Positions 1 to 6,688 of a DNA stretch of 11,318 nucleotides are shown in pieces. The position numbers and the translations under genes were made by a program. Under the pieces are notes generated by a model. The model did no database searches, was not told where the DNA came from, and saw only the letters and a list, made by a program, of their open reading frames with translations. The DNA is taken from contig DPMS01000786.1 of NCBI GenBank assembly GCA_003541285.1, positions 1 through 11,318 of the forward strand, written 5' to 3'. How positions within the stretch are numbered: position 1 is the first letter of the stretch; every line of letters starts with the position of its first letter. Source of the DNA: Actinomycetota bacterium (GTDB lineage: Bacteria > Actinomycetota > Actinomycetes > Streptosporangiales > Streptosporangiaceae).

Positions 1-1207
<1,207 letters not shown>

Positions 1208-1209
1208 CC

Positions 1210-2481
1210 ATGTCCGTCAGCGAGGGTTCGCCCTCCGACATTGCCGATGCCGGGCTCGCTGAGGCCGGGCGGGCCCGGATCGGCTGGGCTCAGCGCAGCA
1301 TGCCGGTACTGCGGCTGATCACCGGCACCTTTGCCAGCGAGCGGCCGCTGTCGGGCCTGACGGTCGCGGCCTGCCTGCACGTGACGGCGGAGACGGCATG
1401 CCTGGTCCAGGCGCTGCGGGCGGGTGGGGCGAGTGTGTTCCTGGCCGCCTCCAACCCGCTGTCCACCCAGGACGAAGTTGCCGCCGCGCTCGCCGCCGAT
1501 GGCGTGGCGGTCTTCGCCCGGGCGGGGGTGGACCGGCTCACCTACGACGAGCACATCCACAACGCGCTCGACTCAGGACCCGACCTGGTCGTGGACGACG
1601 GCGGCGACCTGGTGAACACGCTGCACGCACAGCGCCCCGAACTGCTGGCCGCGGTACGGGGTGGCTGTGAGTCCACCGTCACCGGCGTGATCCGGCTGCG
1701 GCGGATGGCTGAGGAGGGGGCGCTGGCGTTCCCGGCCGTGGCGGCCGACGCGACGACGACCAAGCGCATGTTCGACAGCACCTGCGGGACCGGGCAGTCG
1801 GTCATCGACGGCGTCCTGCGGGCCACCAACATCCTGCTGGCCGGCCGGGTGGTGGTGGTGGCGGGTTTCGGGGACTGCGGGCGTGGCATCGCGGAGGCTG
1901 CCCGAGGGCTCGGCGCCCAGGTCATCGTTACCGAGGTCAACCCGGTGCGGGCACTGGACGCGGTGCTGCGCGGGTTCCGGGTCCTGCCCATGGCGCAGGC
2001 CGCGCCGGTGGGCGAGCTGTTCATCACTGCCACCGGATCGCGCGATGTGATCGCGGCCGGGCACCTGCCAGCCCTGCGCGATGGCGCGATCCTTGCCAAC
2101 GCCGGGCATTTCGACGTCGAAATCGATGTCCGCGCGCTCACCGACACGGCGGTCAAGCTCACCAGGGAAGTGCGCCCGCACACCGATGAGTACCTGCTCC
2201 CCGACGGCCGCCGGCTGCTGCTCCTCGCGGAAGGCCGGGTGGTGAACCTGGTTGCCGCGGAAGGCAACCCGCCTCAGGTCATGGATGTGACCTTCGCCAG
2301 CCAGGCGCTCGTGCTCAGCTGGCTGGCCCGCGCCGAGGCCCTGCCGGCCGGCGTGCATGCCGTGCCGCCCGCCATCGACGAGCAGATCGCGCGCCTGACC
2401 CTGGAGTCCTCCGGTACCCGGATCGACGCCCTCACCCCCGCCCAGCAGGAGTACCTCAGCTCCTGGCGGCAAACCCCCTGA
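1210..2481 (+). CDS. Divergent SAHH paralogue of archaeal/Thermotoga type, altered active site
   Basis: This 423-residue protein is plainly an S-adenosylhomocysteine hydrolase homologue but of the short archaeal/Thermotoga type: it lacks the bacterial insert, has SNPLSTQD, YGTGQS-like CGTGQS, ANAGHFDVEID and a VMDVTFASQAL block, and ends in YLSSW instead of HYRY. Retained are H57, D130, K185, D189, H300, the Rossmann loop GFGDCGRG (219-226) and E242 for the NAD ribose. Changed relative to the human enzyme are E156 to S155, N181 to D180, T158 to V157 and H353 to N353. Thermotoga-type enzymes, as recalled, keep Glu, Asn and His there, so these are particular to this protein. It may act on a modified nucleoside such as inosyl-homocysteine, or be a regulatory or inactive homologue; the sequence does not decide. 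The ATG lies 2 nt after the ahcY stop with no Shine-Dalgarno, which suggests reinitiation. The start suits the family, since DIADAGLAEAGRARIGWA is the normal N-terminus. Confidence 0.93.
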   Translation: MSVSEGSPSDIADAGLAEAGRARIGWAQRSMPVLRLITGTFASERPLSGLTVAACLHVTAETACLVQALRAGGASVFLAASNPLSTQDEVAAALAADGVAVFARAGVDRLTYDEHIHNALDSGPDLVVDDGGDLVNTLHAQRPELLAAVRGGCESTVTGVIRLRRMAEEGALAFPAVAADATTTKRMFDSTCGTGQSVIDGVLRATNILLAGRVVVVAGFGDCGRGIAEAARGLGAQVIVTEVNPVRALDAVLRGFRVLPMAQAAPVGELFITATGSRDVIAAGHLPALRDGAILANAGHFDVEIDVRALTDTAVKLTREVRPHTDEYLLPDGRRLLLLAEGRVVNLVAAEGNPPQVMDVTFASQALVLSWLARAEALPAGVHAVPPAIDEQIARLTLESSGTRIDALTPAQQEYLSSWRQTP

Positions 2482-2487
2482 CGGCGG

Positions 2488-2505
2488 GTCCTCCCGGGGC
2501 AGGAC
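2488..2505 (+). terminator. Short hairpin just after the SAHH paralogue, possible weak terminator
   Basis: GTCCT (2488-2492) pairs with AGGAC (2501-2505) around an 8-nt C/G-rich loop, starting 6 nt after the stop codon. There is no T-tract. The 5-bp stem is modest, so termination is only a possibility; the dyad repeats further on could also serve. Confidence 0.25.
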
Positions 2506-2577
2506 TGCGGCAATTCCCGGCTGCGGTGGCGGGGTGCACGGTGATGGCGGGCACCAGGCCGTCCACTGGCCGTCCTC

Positions 2578-2833
2578 GCGCTTGATCGCTCGGCAGCAGC
2601 CCCAACTGACCACGCCCCGGCCGTATCGAGCGCATCCCCTCAACGACGTGGTCGATCCGGGTCGCCAGGACAGCCCCAACCGGCCACATCTCATAACGCG
2701 GGACGAGCCGTCACCGCGACGTGGTCGATCCGGGTCGCCAGGACAGCCCCAACCGGCCACAGCCCATACCTCACCTGGCCAGCACTCACCCCGGTGTGGT
2801 CGATCCGGGTCGCGAGCAGCCCGAACTGACCAC
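2578..2833. repeat. Array of four imperfect inverted-repeat units, period 70-75 bp
   Basis: Four related units of 36-40 bp occupy 2578-2613, 2648-2687, 2721-2760 and 2796-2833, separated by 34, 33 and 35 bp. Units 2-4 begin GTGGTCGATCCGGGTCGC; units 1 and 4 end AACTGACCAC and units 2 and 3 end AACCGGCCAC. Each is an imperfect dyad. Over the outer 15 positions unit 4 gives 11 Watson-Crick pairs and 2 wobbles, and units 2 and 3 give 10 pairs and 2 wobbles. Where units 2/3 and 4 differ in the outer stem (fifth and seventh pairs), both versions still pair. Unit 1 keeps the right arm but has a decayed left arm. Copies 2 and 3 are identical over 45 bp (2644-2688 and 2717-2761). The spacers share short words (a CATA-like stretch after the unit, TCA.C just before it), so the real repeat may be the whole period. 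The array sits between convergent genes; its function is unknown. Confidence 0.85.
2644..2761 (+). repeat. Pair of identical 45-bp direct repeats inside the dyad array
   Basis: Bases 2644-2688 and 2717-2761 are identical, with 28 bp between them. The match starts at CGACGTGGTC and ends at GGCCACA. Exact identity over 45 bp in noncoding DNA, next to two decayed copies, points to recent duplication or gene conversion. Confidence 0.9.
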
Positions 2834-2866
2834 GTCCTGTCGTGAGCGCAGCCGGCGCCAGCGCGG

Positions 2867-2956
2867 TCAGCGCAGGGACCGGACACAGATGGCGAGCCAG
2901 AGCATGGCCAAGACGCCGGGCACGATCCCGGGAACCGAACCTGCGTTGCCGGCCAT
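2867..2956 (-). CDS. Possible tiny hydrophobic ORF, doubtful
   Basis: An ATG at 2956 opens 29 codons on the minus strand. The product has a hydrophobic core (IVPGVLAMLWLAICV) followed by Arg-Ser-Leu-Arg, the shape of a single membrane segment with a positive end. No Shine-Dalgarno precedes it, the frame is also open upstream of the ATG, and random ORFs of this size are common at this GC content. It could be chance, or the tail of a decayed gene. Confidence 0.12.
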   Translation of the reverse strand: MAGNAGSVPGIVPGVLAMLWLAICVRSLR

Positions 2957-3102
2957 GGTGGCCCGGCGGAAGGCTGGCCGATGGTGTCCCATCCGGGGTA
3001 GCCGTCAGGGGCGACCACCCACTGGCAGACCCAGGTGACCATCGGTGATTAGCGAGACCATGTGCTTGATCACGACAGGCAGACCGCTAAGACTGCCCGG
3101 CC

Positions 3103-3141
3103 AACCCTGGGCTTTGGGGAGGGTTACCCGGTGGTCTCCCC
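3103..3141. other. Two mutually exclusive short hairpins next to the strong hairpin
   Basis: AACCCT (3103-3108) can pair with AGGGTT (3120-3125), or GGGGAG (3116-3121) with CTCCCC (3136-3141). The two options share bases 3120-3121 and so exclude each other. In the minus-strand transcript they lie beyond the hairpin at 3145-3165. No plus-strand gene follows, which argues against an attenuator. Confidence 0.4.
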
Positions 3142-3144
3142 TGC

Positions 3145-3165
3145 CAACGGGCCTTTGGCCCGTTG
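3145..3165 (-). terminator. Perfect 9-bp hairpin, likely terminator for the minus-strand RDD/YbhN transcript
   Basis: CAACGGGCC (3145-3153) and GGCCCGTTG (3157-3165) form a perfect 9-bp stem with a TTT loop. It lies 94 bp after the stop of the YbhN-like gene and is the strongest simple hairpin in the convergent gap. Neither strand has a T-tract after it, which is common for actinobacterial terminators. It could work in both directions. Confidence 0.6.
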
Positions 3166-3259
3166 CCCGTTGTCCCGCCTGCCTGCGCTGCTGGTTTTGC
3201 CGTCTGTGCCGTTCCCGGCCTCAGCCCCGGGTCCCCCTGACGCAGGTAAGGCACTACGA

Positions 3260-4375
3260 TCACGGGAGCCGGGACTGGCTCTTGCCCTCCCCGGGCACCG
3301 GATCGGCGGCGCCCGCCCGCGCGCCCGTCTTCCCCTTCGCGCGGGTGTAACGGCGGATCCGGTGCTCTCTGGCCCGGGTCAGGATGATCATGGCTATCCC
3401 GCCCCCGAGCAGGATCATCCAGAAATTGACCAGCCGGTAGGCGAATACCGCGGTCAGCGCGCTGGATGTGTTCATGCCGGCCGCCACCAGCGCGGCGGTC
3501 AGGGTCACCTCGACCAGGCCGAACCCGCCGGGGGTGATCCCGGTGCTGCCCGCCGCCGCGCCAGCACCGTAGGCGAGGATGAGGCCGTGCCAGGGCACCG
3601 GCCCGCCGGTGGCGCGGATCGCACAAGCCAGGCAGCCGCAGTCGGCCAGCCAGTTGAGGACGGCCAGCCCGAACACCTCGGCCGAACGTGCCCACCCGAG
3701 CCTGATGCTGGCCAGCCGGGTGAGGAACTCATCGAGGGCGGCCGGATCGATCCCCGGCTTACGGACCAGGCGCCGCGCGACGTGGACGAGGCGGGCAACA
3801 GCCTGGTTCGCGGCGGCGCGTGCCCGCGGGTAGCGCAGGGCCAGCAGGACGATCACCGCGGGCAGGCCGAAAACAGCAGCGCCAGCGAAACCGATCGCAG
3901 TGGCCAGTGGCGCCCCGCCAGCCACGGCGCCAGCGATCAGGATGAGCGCGAGCGCTGATGACGACGCGATCGCCGATACGGCCAGCGCCCAGCCGGTGAG
4001 CGCCGGGTCGAGGCCACGGCGGCGGAACTGCCGGTAGGAGAAGACGGCAGCCAGTTGCGCGCCGGCGAACGGCACGGACATGGACAGGGCGTTGCCCGCG
4101 TAGGTGATGGCCATCACCGACACGAAGGTGGCCTGGTGCCCGTCCGCGCGCAGCAGCCGCCGGCGGCTGAGCCCGAAGGCGGTGAGCGACACGCATTCGC
4201 AGAGGACGGCGAGCAGGAACCAGCCAAGATCGAGCTGGCCCAGCGAGGCGAGCGACCGGAGCAAGGTGTGCCGGCCGATCACCACCGCCCCGCCCACCAC
4301 GGCGGCCGCCAGCACTGCCGCCGCCACACGCGTCCGCCGGCGGGCATGTCGGCGGGCGGGTGGCTCCTGGTGCAT
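3260..4375 (-). CDS. YbhN/LPG-synthase-type multi-pass membrane protein (flippase-like domain)
   Basis: This 371-residue integral membrane protein belongs to the lysylphosphatidylglycerol synthase transmembrane/YbhN family (PF03706; flippase-like domain), linked elsewhere to lipid or polyprenyl-glycan movement across the membrane. An Arg-rich cytosolic N-terminus (about 8-16) precedes hydrophobic segments near 17-34, 52-68, 84-112, 125-153, 157-180, 232-254, 264-300 and 305-333. Family-like blocks are TYAGNALSMSVPFAG (91-105), LNWLADCGC (240-248) and GSTGITPGGFGLVEV (276-290). The tail is basic and polar. There is no C-terminal synthase domain, so it is not a full MprF. I chose the ATG at 4375 because GAGG precedes it by 8 nt; an in-frame ATG at 4408 has no such site. 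It starts 43 nt after the RDD stop on the same strand, so they are probably cotranscribed. The family is likely; the substrate is unknown. Confidence 0.85.
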   Translation of the reverse strand: MHQEPPARRHARRRTRVAAAVLAAAVVGGAVVIGRHTLLRSLASLGQLDLGWFLLAVLCECVSLTAFGLSRRRLLRADGHQATFVSVMAITYAGNALSMSVPFAGAQLAAVFSYRQFRRRGLDPALTGWALAVSAIASSSALALILIAGAVAGGAPLATAIGFAGAAVFGLPAVIVLLALRYPRARAAANQAVARLVHVARRLVRKPGIDPAALDEFLTRLASIRLGWARSAEVFGLAVLNWLADCGCLACAIRATGGPVPWHGLILAYGAGAAAGSTGITPGGFGLVEVTLTAALVAAGMNTSSALTAVFAYRLVNFWMILLGGGIAMIILTRAREHRIRRYTRAKGKTGARAGAADPVPGEGKSQSRLP

Positions 4376-4383
4376 GGCGACAT

Positions 4384-4387
4384 CCTC
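4384..4387 (-). promoter_or_regulatory. Ribosome-binding site fixing the start of the YbhN-like gene
   Basis: The minus strand reads GAGG at 4387-4384, 8 nt before the ATG at 4375. It makes this the preferred start over the ATG at 4408, which has no purine-rich site before it. Confidence 0.6.
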
Positions 4388-4418
4388 GGCAGGCAAGCCC
4401 GGACCCATCCCGGTAGGG

Positions 4419-5519
4419 CTACTGAGGCGGAACGAATCCCCCCGCGGCTGGCGTGGGGGGGTCAGCCGGTGCGGGCGGGTTAGCGGGCTTGGCCGGCTGA
4501 CCAGGCCCCGGTAGTTCCCTTTCCCAGGCAGCGCTCTTCCATTCGGGGGCCGGATCCGACGTCGGCGCGGACCACCGGGACGCTGACGGGACCGGGGTGG
4601 GCGCGGGCGGCTGGCCGGCCGGCGCAGCGGCGGGCTGAGCCCACAGTGCGAGCGTGGCGGGGTGCGCCCACGGTGGGGGTGCGGCGGGCTGTCCCCACAG
4701 TGGGGGTGCGGCGGGGTGCGCCCAAGGCGGGGGTGCGGGGCTGGCCGGGCTGGTCGGCCGCGTCAGCCGGGCATGCGCGCGGCGGTTGCGTTCGGCCAGC
4801 ACAGCTGCCAGATAGGCAGGTATGGGCGTGCCTGGCGGTGGCGGAGGGCTGACCTGCCTGCTGACCGCCGTGGCGATCCGCTCACCGAGTTCGGCGCGGG
4901 CGCTGGGGGTCAGCTGGGCCAGGCGCCCGAGGTAGCCGCGGGCCATGGCGGCCGTCTGGTCGGTCAGCCCCGGCAGTTCCAGCCCAGCCGCCCAGCCGGC
5001 CAGTTCCGGCGGCATCCAGGACGGCGTGACGATCATGGCCCGGCGGCTTGGCAGCCGCTGCTGGATGACGAAGGTGCCAGCGAAGACGTCGCCGAGACGC
5101 TTGCCCCTGGCCGACAGCAGCGAACAGACGAGCGCCGGAACGCCGAACAACGGCGGAATCCAGAAATCCACGATCGTGGCGAGCCCGCGTACCAGCGCCT
5201 GCCGGAACCGTTCCGGGCTGCCGTCGTCGCTGACCACCCGCAGGCCCACCGCGAACTTACCCGGTGATCTGCCACGGGTGGCCGTTTCCCAGATCACCGG
5301 GTACCCGACGAGGGTCAGCACGGTGATCGTGAGCAGGACGGCGGCTGCCGCCGCCCCGTCCAGACCCTGGCTGGCTATACCGACCCCCAGGAGCACGAAC
5401 AGAACGAAGGTGAGGAAGAACTGGATCAGCAGGTCGATCGCGAGGGCAAGCAGCCGGCTGGGAAAGCGGGCACAGGGCACCTCAAGGACGACAGCCTCAC
5501 CGGTGACGACCTCGGCCAC
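4419..5519 (-). CDS. RDD-family membrane protein with long proline-rich C-terminal tail
   Basis: The first 155 residues of this 366-residue protein are an RDD domain: Arg in CARFPSRLLALAIDLL (R18/R22, D29), hydrophobic segments near 23-47, 59-77 and 112-136, the SPGKFAVGLRVV loop (85-96), and the second Asp in GKRLGDVFAGT (139-149). RDD proteins are small membrane proteins of mostly unknown role; some are linked to ion transport or to envelope modules. Residues 160-250 form a soluble, partly helical region. From 262 to 297 there are four 9-residue Pro/Ala/Trp repeats, followed by a low-complexity Pro/Ala tail, presumably cytosolic. The start is GTG; the N-terminus (AEVVTGEAVVLE) matches the usual family start, with AGGAG about 13 nt upstream and GAGG directly before it. 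It is divergent from the SpoIIM gene and followed by the YbhN-like gene. The same RDD/SpoIIM divergent pair is recalled from mycobacteria and Streptomyces. Confidence 0.95.
   Translation of the reverse strand: MAEVVTGEAVVLEVPCARFPSRLLALAIDLLIQFFLTFVLFVLLGVGIASQGLDGAAAAAVLLTITVLTLVGYPVIWETATRGRSPGKFAVGLRVVSDDGSPERFRQALVRGLATIVDFWIPPLFGVPALVCSLLSARGKRLGDVFAGTFVIQQRLPSRRAMIVTPSWMPPELAGWAAGLELPGLTDQTAAMARGYLGRLAQLTPSARAELGERIATAVSRQVSPPPPPGTPIPAYLAAVLAERNRRAHARLTRPTSPASPAPPPWAHPAAPPLWGQPAAPPPWAHPATLALWAQPAAAPAGQPPAPTPVPSASRWSAPTSDPAPEWKSAAWERELPGPGQPAKPANPPAPADPPTPAAGGFVPPQ
4629..4736 (-). repeat. Four 27-bp coding repeats (9-residue APPPWAHPA type) in the RDD protein tail
   Basis: Residues 262-297 read as four units: APPPWAHPA, APPLWGQPA, APPPWAHPA, TLALWAQPA. 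Trp and the final Pro-Ala are invariant, and units alternate between a WAHP and a WGQP/WAQP form. Unequal crossing-over is the likely origin. Confidence 0.85.
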
Positions 5520-5544
5520 CCTCGCCCCCAGTCTCCTGTGTTTG

Positions 5545-5578
5545 CCGCTAAGGCTAACGGTCCCGTCAGCAGTAGTCT
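5545..5578. promoter_or_regulatory. Divergent RDD/SpoIIM promoter region with a 16-bp dyad
   Basis: The 65 bp between the two divergent starts contains CCGCTAAGGCTAACGG at 5545-5560, an imperfect palindrome of the form CCGnTAnnnnTAnCGG centred in the gap. On the plus strand TAGTCT (5573-5578) is a possible -10 element 6 nt before the GTG at 5585, the spacing of a leaderless mRNA; its expected -35 position falls on the dyad. No clear -35 hexamer is seen for either gene, so these sites are tentative. Confidence 0.35.
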
Positions 5579-5584
5579 CCTGTG

Positions 5585-6580
5585 GTGGACGTCGACGCCT
5601 ACGTGACCGCGCACGAGCCCGAATGGCGGCGGCTGGACGCCCTGGTCCAGCGCCGCCGCCGGCTTTCCGGCGACGAGGTCGATGAGCTGGTCACCCTCTA
5701 CCAGCGGACGACCACCCACCTGTCGGCAGTGCAGTCCGCCGCTCACGACCCGGTGCTGGCGGCGGCGCTGTCAAGCCGGGTGGCCAGGGCGCGGGCGGCG
5801 GTGACCGGCGCCCACGCGTCGCAGTGGCGCACGGTCGGGCGTTTTGCGGCGGTCTCATTTCCCGCCATGGCCTACCGTGCCCGCTGGTGGTGGCTGGGGA
5901 CCGCGCTCGGTTCCCTCGCCGTCGCCTTCCTCGTCGGCTGGTGGGTGGCCCGCTCGCCAGCGGTCCAGGCGGCGCTGGCGCCTAAGGCGCAGGTCAGGCA
6001 GCTCGTAAATCACCAGTTCCAGGGCTACTACTCGCAGTACGCCGCGCCCGCGTTCGCGGCCCAGGTGTGGACCAACAACGCCTGGGTCGCGGCCGAGACG
6101 CTGATCTTCGGGATCCTGCTCGGCCTGCCCACGCTCCTGGTGCTGTTCAGCAATGCCGCCAACATCGGCGTGGATGGCGCACTGATGATCGTCCATGGCA
6201 AGGGCGTGCTGTTCTTCGCGCTCATCCTCCCGCACGGGATGCTGGAACTGACGGCCGTGTTCCTGGCGGCAGCCACCGGGCTGCGGCTGGGCTGGACCAT
6301 CATCGACCCGGGCCCGCGGCCCAGGAGCCGGGCATTCGCCGAGGAGGGCCGGGCGTCCATCACCATCGCCCTCGGCTTGGTCGTGGTACTGCTCGTCTCG
6401 GGTGCGATCGAGGCCTTCGTCACCCCATCCCCCCTGCCCACCTGGGCGCGGATCACGATCGGGGCGGTCGCCGAGTGCGCGTTCCTCGGCTACGTGATCG
6501 TGGCGGGCCGCCGGGCGGCTGCCGCCGGCCTGAACGCGGACATCGAGGAGGCACCCGACGTGCTGCCAGTCACCGGCTGA
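5585..6580 (+). CDS. SpoIIM-family (stage II sporulation protein M-like, DUF95) membrane protein
   Basis: This 331-residue protein is a SpoIIM/DUF95 family member. In Bacillus SpoIIM is part of the engulfment complex; actinobacterial homologues lie beside MoxR/DUF58 operons and are probably envelope proteins rather than endospore proteins. Residues 1-95 form a charged, helical cytosolic region (WRRLDALVQRRRRLSGDEVDEL). Hydrophobic segments follow near 101-121, 172-194, 207-237, 258-279 and 289-307. The family block NNAWVAAETLIFGILLGLP lies at 164-182 and LPHGMLELTAVF at 215-226. Two GTG codons stand in tandem (5582 and 5585). I chose the second because homologues begin Met-Asp and because TAGTCT lies 6 nt before it, suggesting a leaderless message; no Shine-Dalgarno is present. 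It is divergent from the RDD gene and convergent with the DUF58 gene. The family call is secure; the function is inferred. Confidence 0.94.
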   Translation: MDVDAYVTAHEPEWRRLDALVQRRRRLSGDEVDELVTLYQRTTTHLSAVQSAAHDPVLAAALSSRVARARAAVTGAHASQWRTVGRFAAVSFPAMAYRARWWWLGTALGSLAVAFLVGWWVARSPAVQAALAPKAQVRQLVNHQFQGYYSQYAAPAFAAQVWTNNAWVAAETLIFGILLGLPTLLVLFSNAANIGVDGALMIVHGKGVLFFALILPHGMLELTAVFLAAATGLRLGWTIIDPGPRPRSRAFAEEGRASITIALGLVVVLLVSGAIEAFVTPSPLPTWARITIGAVAECAFLGYVIVAGRRAAAAGLNADIEEAPDVLPVTG

Positions 6581-6582
6581 GC

Positions 6583-6642
6583 GCGGTTCACAGGAACGCG
6601 GTTCACAGGAACGCGGTTCACAGGAACGCGGTTCACATGAAC
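6583..6642. repeat. Four tandem 15-bp repeats, each with a GTTC/GAAC dyad
   Basis: The unit GCGGTTCACAGGAAC occurs three times exactly (6583-6597, 6598-6612, 6613-6627), and once with one change (6628-6642, GTTCACATGAAC). Each unit holds GTTC and GAAC arms 4 bp apart; the last unit has 5-bp arms GTTCA and TGAAC. The array starts 2 nt after the SpoIIM stop codon and lies in the 97-bp gap between convergent stops. It could be a protein-binding site cluster, a set of small hairpins, or a slippage-prone VNTR. Confidence 0.9.
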
Positions 6643-6688
6643 GCCGGCTGGAGGTGCGAGGGCAGCAGATGCGGGGGTCACAGCCGGC
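6643..6688. terminator. Possible bidirectional hairpin between convergent SpoIIM and DUF58 genes
   Basis: GCCGGCTG (6643-6650) is perfectly complementary to CAGCCGGC (6681-6688), an 8-bp stem with a 30-nt loop. The right arm lies within the last codons of the DUF58 gene. There is no T-tract and the loop is long, so a terminator role is uncertain. Confidence 0.25.

Larger units (their letters stand above)
2834..3259. other. Noncoding stretch between the repeat array and the convergent membrane-protein gene
   Basis: No convincing gene was found in these 426 bases. Open frames exist on both strands but show no recognisable protein family or ribosome-binding site. Contents are a possible 29-codon hydrophobic ORF (2867-2956, minus), a weak plus-strand promoter-like pair (TTGATC at 3066-3071 and TAAGAC 16 nt later) with no plus-strand gene after it, and a cluster of hairpins at 3103-3165. 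Confidence 0.6.

Noticed and set aside
1208..1209. SAM/SAH riboswitch controlling the SAHH paralogue
   Set aside because: Only 2 nt separate the two genes; any riboswitch would have to lie upstream of ahcY, outside the window.
2578..2833. CRISPR array
   Set aside because: Repeat and spacer lengths fit, but the repeats vary in length (36-40 bp) and sequence, unit 1 is badly decayed, the spacers share words, there are only four units, and no cas gene is in the window.
1573..3042. Long minus-strand open frame running antisense to the SAHH paralogue and through the repeat array
   Set aside because: It is a GC-driven shadow of the real gene's codon pattern, runs through noncoding repeats and shows no known domain.
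3066..3093. Plus-strand promoter (TTGATC and TAAGAC)
   Set aside because: The match is weak and no plus-strand gene lies downstream before the opposing YbhN-like gene.
3062..3958. Plus-strand open frame antisense to the YbhN-like gene
   Set aside because: Composition is Pro/Arg/Gln-rich with no family signature; the opposite strand encodes clear membrane segments.
4376..4408. Longer form of the YbhN-like protein starting at the ATG at 4408
   Set aside because: No ribosome-binding site precedes it, whereas GAGG stands 8 nt before the ATG at 4375.
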